A DNA stretch of 64,000 nucleotides from the NCBI GenBank assembly GCA_017535925.1, contig JAFXTD010000055.1:1-64000 (forward strand), written 5' to 3'. This DNA is from Selenomonadaceae bacterium (GTDB lineage Bacteria; Bacillota; Negativicutes; Selenomonadales; Selenomonadaceae). The position numbers were made by a program, and so were the translations under genes. Under the pieces are notes generated by a model. It did no database searches. It was given only the letters and a program-made list of their open reading frames with translations, and was not told the origin of the DNA. Shown here in pieces: positions 26,047 through 34,678 of the stretch (within the stretch, counting starts at the first letter, position 1; every line of letters begins with the position of its first letter).

Positions 26047-27557
26047 ACGGCACCTTGCGGCGTGTCCTCGACGACAATCCCTGCGGCTTTGAGTTCGTTG
26101 CGAATTTTATCGGCAATCGTCCAATTTTTTGCGGCGCGAGCGTCTTGCCTGAGCGAAAGAATAATTTTCATAAGGGCGTCGACAAGTTCGGGGGCTTCGG
26201 ATTTTTCCTCTTGCTTTTCGACGGGCACGGGCTGTTCAAATATCCCGAGAATCTCCGCCATCTCAAGGTAAATGTCACGGACGCGCAGGATAATATCGCC
26301 GTCAATCGTCACGGGCAAAATTTTTCCTTCGGCGAAGTCGTTATGGTAGCCGCCGATTTCCTTAGCCAATTCGAACATGTGAGTTATCGCAAGCGCGGTG
26401 TTGAAGTCGTCTTCCATTGCCGCATAGAAATTCGCAAGCAAACGTTCCGCCTCTTCGACGAGACCGCCCGCCCGACTGACCGTTATAGCAAAATTTTTTT
26501 CGCCCGTGTCTTTGATGAATTCGCCCGCATGAATTTTCCGAGCCAAAGTGTCCAGTTGCCAATAAGCCTTCGCAAGCTTGCCGAAAAATTCTTGAGCCTC
26601 AATGATACGCGCCTCGCTGAACTCAAGCGGATTGCGATAGTGCGTCTGCAAGAGGAAAAGCCTCACGACCTCGCCGGGATATTTCGCCAAGATTTCCTCG
26701 ACCGTGAAAAAGCCTTTCGTCGACCTGACCATTTTCTTATCGGACTTGCTTGCCTTTTCGTTGCCGATTGTGATAAAGCCGTTGTGCAACCAATATTGCG
26801 CGAAGGAATTTTCATCGCCGAGAGCCGCCTGACTTTGTGCGATTTCGTTTTCATGGTGCGGGAAAATCAAATCGGAGCCGCCGCCGTGAAAATCAAATTT
26901 CTCACCCAAAAATTTCAAGGACATTGCCGAGCATTCGATATGCCAACCGGGACGACCTTTGCCCCAAGGACTTTCCCAAAAAGGTTCGCCGGGTTTGGCA
27001 GCCTTCCACAAGGCAAAATCCATCGGGTGTCGTTTGCGAGTATCGACTTCGACGCGAGCCCCTGCCATCATGTCGGAAAGTTTTCGCCCGCTCAATTTGC
27101 CGTAGCCGGAAATTTTTTCGACGCTGTAAAAAACATCGCCGTTGTCCAAGACGTAAGCAAAGCCTTTGTCGACGAGCGTTTGAATCATGGCGATAATATC
27201 ATCCATTGTTTCGGAGACTTTCGGATAAAAATCTGCGCGGCGGACGTTGAGGGCGTCCATGCTCTTGAAATAAATCGCGATATTTTTTTCTGCCACGTCC
27301 TTCCACGTGACGCCCTGCTCATTGGCGGCTTTTATAATCTTGTCGTCAACGTCGGTAAAATTTTGAACGTAGCGGACGGTGTAGCCGAGCTTCTTAAAAA
27401 ATCGGCGAATGACATCCCACGTGACAAACGGGCGGGCGTTTCCGATATGCGGCGAATTGTAAGGCGTCACTCCGCAGCAATAGATACTGACCTCATTTTT
27501 TTTGAGCGGCTTGAAAATTTCCTTTGTGCGGCTCATCGTGTTGTAAACTTTAATCAT
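26031..27557 (-). CDS. cysS: Cysteinyl-tRNA synthetase
   Basis: A class I aminoacyl-tRNA synthetase with YCCGVTPYNSPHIGNARPFV (HIGH-like motif and the first zinc cysteine), GRPGWHIECSAMS with further zinc ligands and a KMSKS-like segment read as KASKSDKKMVRS. The KMSKS loop (ASKSDKKM) is altered compared with KMSKSLGN, as in some Firmicutes. About 508 residues. The ATG at 27557 lies nine bases after GGAG. It follows the PIN-toxin gene by six bases. Confidence 0.93.
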   Translation of the reverse strand: MIKVYNTMSRTKEIFKPLKKNEVSIYCCGVTPYNSPHIGNARPFVTWDVIRRFFKKLGYTVRYVQNFTDVDDKIIKAANEQGVTWKDVAEKNIAIYFKSMDALNVRRADFYPKVSETMDDIIAMIQTLVDKGFAYVLDNGDVFYSVEKISGYGKLSGRKLSDMMAGARVEVDTRKRHPMDFALWKAAKPGEPFWESPWGKGRPGWHIECSAMSLKFLGEKFDFHGGGSDLIFPHHENEIAQSQAALGDENSFAQYWLHNGFITIGNEKASKSDKKMVRSTKGFFTVEEILAKYPGEVVRLFLLQTHYRNPLEFSEARIIEAQEFFGKLAKAYWQLDTLARKIHAGEFIKDTGEKNFAITVSRAGGLVEEAERLLANFYAAMEDDFNTALAITHMFELAKEIGGYHNDFAEGKILPVTIDGDIILRVRDIYLEMAEILGIFEQPVPVEKQEEKSEAPELVDALMKIILSLRQDARAAKNWTIADKIRNELKAAGIVVEDTPQGAVWKRQ

Positions 27558-27563
27558 AAGCAA

Positions 27564-28004
27564 TCACTCCTTTAAATTTTCTTCGACGTATTGGCAAATT
27601 TCTTCGGGAGTAAAAATTTTAACCTCGTCATTGTCAAAGCCCTGCATGTTCCGCGTGACAATCCCGTCAAAATTATTTGACTTGGCAACAGAATATTGAA
27701 CGGAGTCCTCGAAGTCTTTCCACCCCAAAGCAAAGGCAGCGTGAATGTCCTTGTCCGTCACGGTAACGACTTTAACAAAATCGAAAAGAATTTTGAAGAG
27801 CTCGCGCACAACCGAAGGATTTTTCAAATTCTTTTTAGCCAGATAGTAAATATCCGTGACGGACGCCGCCGAGATAAAGTGATTGATTTTATTCTCATAG
27901 GTTTTGGAAAGAGAAATCGCCCGCACACTCATAGAAAAAAAGGGCGCACGTTCCAAGAATATATCCAAGACTACATTTGAATCAATCAGCAAATTTAAGA
28001 CCAT
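27564..28004 (-). CDS. PIN-domain toxin (VapC-like)
   Basis: A 146-residue PIN nuclease fold. Acidic residues are in LLIDSNVVLDIFLER, the central ASVTDIYYLAK and WKDFEDSVQYSVAKSNNFDGIVTRN. By family it would be a toxin RNase. It overlaps the end of the preceding antitoxin-like gene by 23 bases, and its own stop is six bases before cysS. The pair is inserted in the middle of a housekeeping operon between a PHP gene and cysS. Confidence 0.8.
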   Translation of the reverse strand: MVLNLLIDSNVVLDIFLERAPFFSMSVRAISLSKTYENKINHFISAASVTDIYYLAKKNLKNPSVVRELFKILFDFVKVVTVTDKDIHAAFALGWKDFEDSVQYSVAKSNNFDGIVTRNMQGFDNDEVKIFTPEEICQYVEENLKE

Positions 28005-28254
28005 GTTTTTCCGCCAACCTTTCCATGCGCCAATATGCCATATCTTTTGTCGGATCTACTAAACCTTTCAAGCAACCTGTAAGCCTGCTAAGTGCTGCCT
28101 CAATTTCTTCAGGGCTCATTTTTTTGCGCTCCTCGACAGGTTCGGCAGGCACAACGGAAACTTCCACGCGCTGATTGTCGTCGTAGTTAGGCAGGTCGAT
28201 TATTCCTTTCAAGTCGCCGGCATTCATTTCCTTACGGACGGTCTTAAGTTCCAT
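27982..28254 (-). CDS. Antitoxin-like protein paired with the PIN toxin
   Basis: A 90-residue protein with a short N-terminal beta segment (VRKEMNAGDLKGIIDLPNYDDNQRVEVSVVP) and a helical, acidic C-terminal part (MSPEEIEAALSRLTGCLKG) that would contact the toxin. The overlap with the PIN gene and the layout identify it as the antitoxin. The fold family is not certain. The ATG at 28254 is eight bases after GGAG. Confidence 0.7.
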   Translation of the reverse strand: MELKTVRKEMNAGDLKGIIDLPNYDDNQRVEVSVVPAEPVEERKKMSPEEIEAALSRLTGCLKGLVDPTKDMAYWRMERLAEKHGLKFAD

Positions 28255-28266
28255 TTTCAACACTCC

Positions 28267-28974
28267 TTAAAAATGAATGAAATTTTTAAGCTTGTCGACA
28301 TCGGTATTCAGAATCAAAGTTTCGTCGAAATTTATTTCCCGCAAAAATTTTTCAGCTAAAGTAAATTCGCCGACGCCCGAAGGGTCGTGCGCATCGGAAC
28401 TGACGATTATCGGCACGGAAAATTTTTCGCACAACGCGAGCATCGTCCTGTAATTTTCGCGACAATTAAGCCGCTTATCTTCTTTGACGAACGAACTGTT
28501 ATTGACTTCCAAGGCGACGTGAAATTTCTTCGCGCCGTCAACAAGGCGTTTGTAATTCAGCGGCGTATGGTCGTCATCGGGGTGCGACACAAAAAAAATT
28601 TTATCGTCAGCCATGCACGACAGAAGGTTATCGGTATTTTTTTCGCGTCCGACATTTTCGTAGCACTGAACGTGAATGCCCGCTATGCCGAAGTCGAGTT
28701 TGTCGATAAGTTCCTGTTCCAAATCGAGCGTGCCGTTGTTGAGTACGTTGATTTCACAACCGTGGAGGATTTCGACGCCGTAAAGAGTGCGCGGAATGAC
28801 AACAAAGTTTCGGAAGTAAAACGGGTCAATCGCGCCGGGTATTTTAGATCCGTGTTCGGCGAAGCCCAAAAGTTTCAAGCCGCGTTCGGAGGCAGCTTGC
28901 GCCATTTCGCGAATTGTGCCGTAAGCGTGTCCGCTGGCTATCGTGTGCGTGTGAATGTCCAAAATCAAATTCAT
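28267..28974 (-). CDS. PHP-domain phosphatase (YcdX-like)
   Basis: A trinuclear-metal phosphoesterase of 235 residues. Metal ligands are visible in [43 protein letters not shown] and SSDAHDPS. YcdX-type proteins hydrolyse phosphate esters; the exact substrate is unknown. It starts inside the end of cysE with a four-base overlap. A second PHP gene of a different subgroup is at 60664. Confidence 0.85.
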   Translation of the reverse strand: MNLILDIHTHTIASGHAYGTIREMAQAASERGLKLLGFAEHGSKIPGAIDPFYFRNFVVIPRTLYGVEILHGCEINVLNNGTLDLEQELIDKLDFGIAGIHVQCYENVGREKNTDNLLSCMADDKIFFVSHPDDDHTPLNYKRLVDGAKKFHVALEVNNSSFVKEDKRLNCRENYRTMLALCEKFSVPIIVSSDAHDPSGVGEFTLAEKFLREINFDETLILNTDVDKLKNFIHF

Positions 28975-29825
28975 TTCGTCACGTCCTTTGATAAATTAAC
29001 TTTCTTTTTTTCACTCAAGGAAATTTCAAGTGACGAGGTGCGCATGGCTTCGACGGAAATTTCTTGGCGGGCGGCGGCAAGTTCCGCTTCCAATTCGTTG
29101 ACGCGAGCCTCAAGGCGTTGAATTTGTCTCAAGGCAACCTCAATCATTTCGCGTTCGGGGTCGGGCAACATGTCATGATTCAAATCAACGTCAAGCTCTT
29201 CCATCATTTCGGCGCGGATTTGAGGATTGTTTATATCGTAGCCTCGCGCTCTGCACAATTCGGCAACTGCCTCGCGATATTCCTCCTCGTTGTGGATGCG
29301 CATGCCGTGCAAGACGACGATACGCCCCGGTATTCCGACGACAGTGGCATGAGGCGGAACTTCTTTCAAGACGACAGAGCCCGCGCCGATTTTTGCATGG
29401 TCGCCGACTTTGAACGAGCCGAGAACTTTCGCGCCGGTCGCCACCACGACATTGTTGCCGATTGTAGGATGACGCTTGCCCTTTTCCTTGCCGGTGCCGC
29501 CGAGTGTCACGCCTTGATAGAGTGTCACGTTTTTGCCGAGTTCAGCCGTTTCGCCGATAACAATTCCGGTGCCGTGGTCGATAAAAAGTCCGTCGCCGAT
29601 TATCGCGCCGGGATGAATTTCTATGCCCGTCAAAAATCTGCAGAAGTTTGATACGAGCCGCGCAGAGACTATCCAGCCGCGTTTGAAGAGGGCGTGTGAA
29701 ATTCTGTGTAACCAAATCGCATGAAGTCCCGAATAGCAAAGAACGACCTCCAAGACGCTCTTTGCCGCAGGGTCGCGCTCAAAGATAACGCGAATATCTT
29801 TTTTGATGCGCGAAAAAAATTTCAT
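28971..29825 (-). CDS. cysE: Serine O-acetyltransferase CysE
   Basis: Makes O-acetylserine for cysteine synthesis. N-terminal helices ([18 protein letters not shown]) precede a left-handed beta-helix of hexapeptide repeats ([66 protein letters not shown]). From about residue 190 there is a long coiled-coil tail ([26 protein letters not shown]) not needed for catalysis, taking the protein to 284 residues. It precedes the PHP gene and follows ispF. Cysteine supply links it to cysS in the same operon. Confidence 0.92.
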   Translation of the reverse strand: MKFFSRIKKDIRVIFERDPAAKSVLEVVLCYSGLHAIWLHRISHALFKRGWIVSARLVSNFCRFLTGIEIHPGAIIGDGLFIDHGTGIVIGETAELGKNVTLYQGVTLGGTGKEKGKRHPTIGNNVVVATGAKVLGSFKVGDHAKIGAGSVVLKEVPPHATVVGIPGRIVVLHGMRIHNEEEYREAVAELCRARGYDINNPQIRAEMMEELDVDLNHDMLPDPEREMIEVALRQIQRLEARVNELEAELAAARQEISVEAMRTSSLEISLSEKKKVNLSKDVTK

Positions 29826-29846
29826 TGCCGCCACCTCGACCGCTGA

Positions 29847-30317
29847 TTATTTTTCCAAACTTGCCACTGCATAAGCTGCAATTCCCTGCTCCGTGCCCGT
29901 GAAGCCGAGACCTTCCTCCGTCTTGGCTTTCACGCTCACCGCCTCGAATTCCGTTTGCAAGACTTGAGCCAAATTTTCACGCATGGATAAAATGTGCGGC
30001 GCGAGTTTCGGGCGTTGCGCAACGATTATCGAATCGACGTTGACGATTGAAAAATTTTTTGCCGCAAGCAATTCGCAAGTCCGCTTTAAAAGTTCGACGC
30101 TTGAAATGTTTTTAAATTCCGCCGTCATTGGGAAATGCTGTCCTATGTCTCCGAGTGCCGCCGCTCCCAACAGCGCATCGATTATCGCATGAATCAAAAC
30201 GTCGCCGTCCGAGTGCGCCTCAAGTCCGAGTTCGTGAGGAATTTCCACGCCGCCCAAAATTAATTTTCGATTCGGCACGAGCTTGTGCACGTCGTAGCCG
30301 ATACCAAAACGAATCAT
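29847..30317 (-). CDS. ispF: 2-C-methyl-D-erythritol 2,4-cyclodiphosphate synthase IspF
   Basis: The fifth step of the MEP isoprenoid pathway. The 156 residues show GIGYDVHKLVPNRKLILGG, AHSDGDVLIHAIIDALLGAA with zinc ligands, DIGQHFP and the C-terminal FTGTEQGIAAYAVA. It lies 11 bp after the NUDIX gene. ispD is two genes upstream, and ispE is at 39922 in a separate unit. Confidence 0.95.
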   Translation of the reverse strand: MIRFGIGYDVHKLVPNRKLILGGVEIPHELGLEAHSDGDVLIHAIIDALLGAAALGDIGQHFPMTAEFKNISSVELLKRTCELLAAKNFSIVNVDSIIVAQRPKLAPHILSMRENLAQVLQTEFEAVSVKAKTEEGLGFTGTEQGIAAYAVASLEK

Positions 30318-30328
30318 TTATAATCGCC

Positions 30329-30937
30329 TCAATCAAAAAAAGTTTCCCAAGTCTTTGCACGAGCCGCCGCGAAACAAAGTTTGACTTGGTCAAGAGTATT
30401 CCGCGCCACGTCCAAAGGCGGCAAGTTGTCTTCGGAAAAATATCCTCGCGCATCCGTCTCAATGTTCGGAACAAATTCGCCGCCAATCGCCTTGCACAGA
30501 TAAAAAATTTTCACAACGTCAAAGATATACAGCGGGCGATTGTGTTTGGCGCGGTCTTGCACGGCGATAACTTTTTCAATCACGCAATCAATCCCGGCCT
30601 CCTCGCGTGCCTCTTTGATTGCATTTTCGGCGGGCGAAAGATTTACTTCACACCAACCGCCCGGCATTGACCAAAAATTATCCTCGCGGACAAGCAAAAT
30701 TTTTCCGTCGCGAAAGACAGCAGCCCGCGTATCGACCTTCGGCGTCTGATAGCCTACGTCGTTGCAAAATAAATCTTTGACCTTCTCAAGAGGCAAGTCC
30801 GTTCGTTCGGCAAGCATTTCCGCCGCAATCTCTCTTATTCGCTCGTAACGTTCCCGACAAAATTTATCCTCGCAATAGTAAAGCCCGGTCTGTGCCAAAG
30901 CCTGCAGCTCCCGCGCAAATTCAAGTTGTCTTTCCAT
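30329..30937 (-). CDS. NUDIX hydrolase with N-terminal helical domain
   Basis: A 202-residue protein. The N-terminal segment (QALAQTGLYYCEDKFCRERYERIREIAAEML) is the Nudix_N_2 helical domain. The Nudix box is GWCEVNLSPAENAIKEAREEAGI, matching GX5EX7REUXEEXGU. Related enzymes hydrolyse ADP-ribose or sugar-nucleotide diphosphates. It overlaps the ispD end by 17 bases and lies between ispD and ispF. Confidence 0.88.
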   Translation of the reverse strand: MERQLEFARELQALAQTGLYYCEDKFCRERYERIREIAAEMLAERTDLPLEKVKDLFCNDVGYQTPKVDTRAAVFRDGKILLVREDNFWSMPGGWCEVNLSPAENAIKEAREEAGIDCVIEKVIAVQDRAKHNRPLYIFDVVKIFYLCKAIGGEFVPNIETDARGYFSEDNLPPLDVARNTLDQVKLCFAAARAKTWETFFD

Positions 30938-31616
30938 TTGTATCCCTCAAAAAACTTTCCGCAATCGTCATGTCTTCGGGCGTCGTGATTTTTATGTTTT
31001 GATAGTCGCTTGCCACAATTTTTATCTTCACGCCGAGACGCTCTGCCAAACTTGAATCGTCCGTGCCCAAAAAATTTTCCGTTGCCGCTTTTTCGTAAGC
31101 CTGCAACAAAATTTCGCGTCGAAAACCTTGCGGCGTTTGCACTGCAACAAGTTCACTGCGAGGAGGCGTGTGCTTGACGAAACCTTCCGCGTCGACAATT
31201 TTTATCGTGTCCTTCGAGGGAACTGCCGCGATTGCTCCTCCGAATTTTTCTGCCGCGTCGATTACGTCATTGATTGTTCGCGTTGAGATTAAAGGGCGCG
31301 CCGCGTCGTGCACCAAAATTATTTCCGCGTCGTCAGGCAAAAGTTTCAAGCCGTTCGCGATTGAATATTGTCGTTCGCTTCCGCCGATTGTCACGACCCA
31401 AGACTTGAGACCTTTCGTCCCGCGCAAAAGTTTTTCGACCGTTTCGACTTCGTGAGCGGCAACGATTACGATTAAGAAATTCACTCGTTCGACTTGCGAA
31501 AAAGTTTTCAACGTCCGAATCAAAATCGGTTCGCCCGCAATTTCCAAAAGATTTTTATTGACGCCGCCGCCCATGCGTTTGCTTGAGCCGGCAGCGGGAA
31601 AAATCGCCGTGACCAT
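30921..31616 (-). CDS. ispD: 2-C-methyl-D-erythritol 4-phosphate cytidylyltransferase IspD
   Basis: Third step of the MEP pathway. The 231 residues show FPAAGSSKRMGGGVNKNLLEI (CTP binding), GSERQYSIANGL, VHDAARPLIS, TPQGFRREIL and DDSSLAERLG. The ATG immediately follows the stop of the HAD gene (TAAATG). It is cotranscribed with ispF, the usual partner. Confidence 0.93.
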   Translation of the reverse strand: MVTAIFPAAGSSKRMGGGVNKNLLEIAGEPILIRTLKTFSQVERVNFLIVIVAAHEVETVEKLLRGTKGLKSWVVTIGGSERQYSIANGLKLLPDDAEIILVHDAARPLISTRTINDVIDAAEKFGGAIAAVPSKDTIKIVDAEGFVKHTPPRSELVAVQTPQGFRREILLQAYEKAATENFLGTDDSSLAERLGVKIKIVASDYQNIKITTPEDMTIAESFLRDTNGKTT

Positions 31617-32420
31617 TTAAATCAACCCGTAAACGATAAGCCGCCGAATTCCGTTGATAACGCCGGCTTCGTCGTTGCTTTCTGTCATGAACTTGGCAAT
31701 CTTTTTCAAATCGGGATGAGCATTCGCCATTGCAAAGCCGTAGCCGACTGCCTGCATCATTTCGTAATCGTTGAGGTAATCGCCGAACGCCGCACACTCT
31801 TCCGGCTTGAGGTTCATGACGCGCTGAATATTTTTGACGCCCTCGCCCTTGTTAATGCCGGGCGACATCACGTCAACCCAATAATCGGAGCTCAAGACAA
31901 CTTGCAACTCGTCATAAAATTGCGTGAGCTTGCTGTAAATATTTTTCGCGGAGTTGCCTGTCGGGTCGAAGAAGGCAATTTTCAGCGGAATGTCATCAAG
32001 CTCGTTGAAGTCGTCGACAACGCCGTTGTGCGTGTAATATTTATTAAGCTCGGCTTGGAATTCGGGCGTGTCTTGTTCGCGGCGGAGGTAAGCGTCTTTC
32101 TTGCCGCAATAGACGCGCAAAATATTTTCGAAGCTCTCGCTTGCCGCCAAAACTTTTCTTGCCGCCTCGAAGCCGAGAGGACTGCTGAAAATTTCTTTGC
32201 CCTTGTGCATGACGAGCGTTCCGTTTTCGGCGAGGAATAAAAATTCGTCACGATACTTTTCAAAAGACTTCAGCAGAGAAAAATATTGCCGACCGCTGGC
32301 AGGCGCGAAGATAACATTGCGGCGTTTTAGTTCAGCCATTGCCTCATCGAAGCCTTCGGGCAATTTATTTTCACTCGTGAGGAGCGTGCCGTCCATGTCG
32401 CAAAAAATTATTTTAACCAT
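31617..32420 (-). CDS. Cof-type HAD phosphatase
   Basis: A haloacid dehalogenase-like phosphatase of 267 residues with motif I CDMDGTLLTSENKLP, motif II APASGRQYFSLL, the type IIB cap in the middle and motif IV FGDYLNDYEMMQAVG. Members dephosphorylate sugar phosphates or pyridoxal phosphate. The ATG at 32420 follows GGAGG by six bases; a much longer in-frame extension upstream would run through the promoter and is rejected. It is the first gene of the long minus-strand operon. Confidence 0.88.
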   Translation of the reverse strand: MVKIIFCDMDGTLLTSENKLPEGFDEAMAELKRRNVIFAPASGRQYFSLLKSFEKYRDEFLFLAENGTLVMHKGKEIFSSPLGFEAARKVLAASESFENILRVYCGKKDAYLRREQDTPEFQAELNKYYTHNGVVDDFNELDDIPLKIAFFDPTGNSAKNIYSKLTQFYDELQVVLSSDYWVDVMSPGINKGEGVKNIQRVMNLKPEECAAFGDYLNDYEMMQAVGYGFAMANAHPDLKKIAKFMTESNDEAGVINGIRRLIVYGLI

Positions 32421-32445
32421 CGAATTGCCTCCAAAATTTTTGTCG

Positions 32446-32474
32446 ATTGTATCACGTACAAAATATATTTGCAA
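32446..32474 (-). promoter_or_regulatory. Promoter of the HAD-ispD-ispF-cysE-cysS operon
   Basis: TTGCAA (32474-32469), 17 bases, TACAAT (32451-32446) on the minus strand, about 25 bases before the ATG. The genes down to 22880 are spaced closely enough to be one transcript. Confidence 0.75.
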
Positions 32475-32511
32475 AATAAAACCGCCCTCGAAGTTGAGAG
32501 CGGAGTTTATC

Positions 32512-32585
32512 AAGTGGTCAGGGGTCAGGGTTTTTCTAACAGCTGCTTTTCGAATTTGCCAACACACCCTAATCACTGACTGAAG
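32512..32585. repeat. Composite of heptamer units and an orphan right end of the hairpin element
   Basis: AAGTGGTCAGGGGTCAGGG has TCAGGGG/TCAGTGG-type units. It runs into CTGCTTTTCGAATTTGCCAACA, which matches the right terminus of the multi-hairpin element (compare 145-168 and 34175-34195), followed by CCTAATCACTGACTG. The internal hairpins P1-P3 are missing. A TTCTGC/GCAGGA stem with nine T follows at 32595-32620 and may be a weak terminator. Confidence 0.6.
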
Positions 32586-32683
32586 AAATTTTAATTCTGC
32601 TTTTGGCAGGATTTTTTTTTGCAATGAAAAATTTATCAGCGTCGAAAAATTTTTCGGCAGACTGTTTGAAAGAGGTAGTTCGA

Positions 32684-33985
32684 ATGGGAAAGTATTTTCA
32701 AGAAGAAATCGAATGCATGCCGGTCGAAAAGATAAAGGCTTTGCAAAATGAATTGTTGCCCGCGCAGATTCGTTACGTGTGGGAAAACGTGCCTTATTAT
32801 CGTCAAAAGATGCAGGCTCACGGCGTGACACCCGACGACATAAAATCGATTGACGACCTGCACAAGCTGCCGTTCATGTCGAAGGCGGACTTGCGCGACG
32901 CTTATCCTTACGGCTTGTTGGCTTTGCCGCTGAAAGATTGCGTGCGTATTCAATCGACTTCGGGCACGACTGGCAAGCGCGTTGTTGCCTTCTACACGCA
33001 AGGCGACCTTGACATTTGGGAAGATTGTTGTGCGCGGGCGATTATGGCGGCGGGCGGCACCAATGAGGACGTTTGCCAAGTGTCTTACGGCTACGGACTC
33101 TTCACGGGCGGTCCCGGTCTCAACGGCGGCTCTCACAAAGTCGGTTGCCTGACTATCCCGACGAGCTCCGGCAACACCGAGCGGCAGATTATGTTTATCA
33201 TGGACTTGAGCGCGACGATTCTTTGTTGCACACCGAGCTACGCGGCTTATATCGGCGAAACGCTCAAGGAAAAAGGTTACAAGCCCGAAGACATTCCTCT
33301 GAAAATCGGTATCTTCGGTGCGGAGGCTTGGTCGGAAGAAATGCGCCGCGATATTGAAAACACGCTGGGCATTAAAGCTTACGACATTTACGGCTTGACA
33401 GAAATCAGCGGACCCGGCGTTTCGTTTGAGTGCTCCGAACAACGCGGCATGCATATCAACGAGGATCACTTCCTCGCCGAAATTATCGACCCGAATACGG
33501 GCGAAGTCCTCCCCGAAGGCACGCAAGGCGAATTGGTTTTCACGACGCTTGACAAAAAAGCTTTCCCGATGATTCGCTACCGCACCCGCGATATTTGCAC
33601 CTTGACAAGAGAAAAATGCTCCTGCGGCAGAACTCACATTCGCATGACGAAACCCAAAGGTCGTTCGGACGACATGCTCAAGATTCGCGGCGTCAACGTC
33701 TTCCCAAGCCAGATTGAAACTGTCCTCATGAACAACGGCTACGCGGCGAATTATCAAATCCTCGTCGGGCGCGTCAACAACACCGATACTTTCGAGGTCA
33801 AAGTCGAAATGACGCCCGATATGTTCACCGATAACGTCGGCGAAATCCAAGCGCGCAGAAAAGTTTTGGAAGACGGCTTGCGTTCCATGCTCGGCATCAA
33901 AGCCAAAGTCACGCTCGTTGCGCCCAAGTCAATCACTCGCAGCGAGGGTAAAGCTGTCCGCGTCATTGATACCAGAAAAATTTAG
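32684..33985 (+). CDS. paaK: Phenylacetate-CoA ligase family AMP-binding enzyme
   Basis: An adenylate-forming enzyme of 433 residues with QSTSGTTGKRVVAFYT (P-loop), VSYGYGLFTGGPGLNGGSHKVGC, YDIYGLTEISGPGVSFEC, TRDICTL and the C-terminal GRSDDMLKIRGVNVFPSQIE. It would activate an aryl acid such as phenylacetate or indoleacetate to its CoA ester. Anaerobes commonly carry it next to an ACT-domain gene, as here. The ATG at 32684 is used because AGAGG lies seven bases upstream. The stop codon TAG forms part of the adjacent element's terminal repeat. Confidence 0.9.
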   Translation: MGKYFQEEIECMPVEKIKALQNELLPAQIRYVWENVPYYRQKMQAHGVTPDDIKSIDDLHKLPFMSKADLRDAYPYGLLALPLKDCVRIQSTSGTTGKRVVAFYTQGDLDIWEDCCARAIMAAGGTNEDVCQVSYGYGLFTGGPGLNGGSHKVGCLTIPTSSGNTERQIMFIMDLSATILCCTPSYAAYIGETLKEKGYKPEDIPLKIGIFGAEAWSEEMRRDIENTLGIKAYDIYGLTEISGPGVSFECSEQRGMHINEDHFLAEIIDPNTGEVLPEGTQGELVFTTLDKKAFPMIRYRTRDICTLTREKCSCGRTHIRMTKPKGRSDDMLKIRGVNVFPSQIETVLMNNGYAANYQILVGRVNNTDTFEVKVEMTPDMFTDNVGEIQARRKVLEDGLRSMLGIKAKVTLVAPKSITRSEGKAVRVIDTRKI

Positions 33986-34201
33986 GGTGTGTTGATAAAT
34001 TAAATCGGGCGGCTTCGATTAACGTTGCAATACTTTTTTGTATTAAATCTACTTTTCTTTTGCAACGCCCAAAAGAAAAGTAGCAAAAGAAAAGGGCGTT
34101 AGTCCGGCGGATGAACATCCTGTTCATATCGCCGGTGGCCGTCATCCATGACGGCCGGGCACTCGCCAACCGCTATTGTCGAATTTACCAACAGCCCCTA
34201 A
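33982..34201 (+). repeat. Multi-hairpin dispersed element, copy 4, with 20-bp terminal inverted repeats
   Basis: The left end TTAGGGTGTGTTGATAAATT and the reverse complement of the right end, TTAGGGGCTGTTGGTAAATT, agree at 17 of 20 positions. Inside are P1 CTACTTTTCTTTTG/CAAAAGAAAAGTAG, P2 ATGAACA/TGTTCAT around TCC and P3 GGCCGTCAT/ATGACGGCC. This is the most complete copy in the window (220 bp) and resembles a non-autonomous MITE. It lies between paaK and the ACT gene. Confidence 0.8.
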
Positions 34202-34252
34202 TCACTAACAGCTAACCGCTAACAAACTGCACGACTGAAAGGAGTGTGCATT

Positions 34253-34678
34253 ATGAGCGTCAAACAAGTTTCGATTTTCCTTGAGAATAAGCCCGGCACG
34301 TTGAACAGGCTGACGGAAGTCCTCGCGGCAAACAATGTTAATATCCGCGCATTGAGCCTCGCCGAAACCAGCGAATTCGGTATCGTGCGCATGTTGGTCA
34401 ATGACGTGTTCGAGGCAACAAACGTCCTCAAAGAAAATAATTTCGTCGCAACCCTCACGCCCGTTTTGGCATATGCAATCGAAGACAAGGCGGGTGACCT
34501 CAACAATCTCTTGCAGAAATTCACGGAGGCGGAAGTCAATATCGAATACATGTACGCCTTCGCCGGCAAGGAGCGCGCCTATATGATTTTCCGCGTAAAC
34601 GACACCAATAAAGCCGAGCTTATCCTCAACCGCAAAGGCTTGAAATCTTTAACGCAGGAGGAAATTTCCGCCGTATGA
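34253..34678 (+). CDS. Tandem ACT-domain protein
   Basis: A 141-residue protein made of two ACT domains (about 4-65, VSIFLENKPGTLNRLTEVLA, and 70-135, AYAIEDKAGDLNNLLQKFTEA). ACT pairs bind amino acids and usually regulate an enzyme. It is commonly found beside phenylacetate-CoA ligase genes, suggesting it senses an aromatic amino acid for that pathway. AAGGAGTG lies upstream of the ATG. It overlaps the next gene by four bases (ATGA). Confidence 0.85.
   Translation: MSVKQVSIFLENKPGTLNRLTEVLAANNVNIRALSLAETSEFGIVRMLVNDVFEATNVLKENNFVATLTPVLAYAIEDKAGDLNNLLQKFTEAEVNIEYMYAFAGKERAYMIFRVNDTNKAELILNRKGLKSLTQEEISAV

Noticed and set aside
26034-27575. A 513-codon open frame on the plus strand opposite cysS
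   Set aside because: It mirrors cysS exactly, has no ribosome-binding site or recognisable motif, and cysS is certain. GC-skewed codon use leaves open frames on the opposite strand throughout this window.
32636-33850. A 404-codon open frame opposite paaK
   Set aside because: Shadow of a well-supported ligase gene; no start signal and no family motif.
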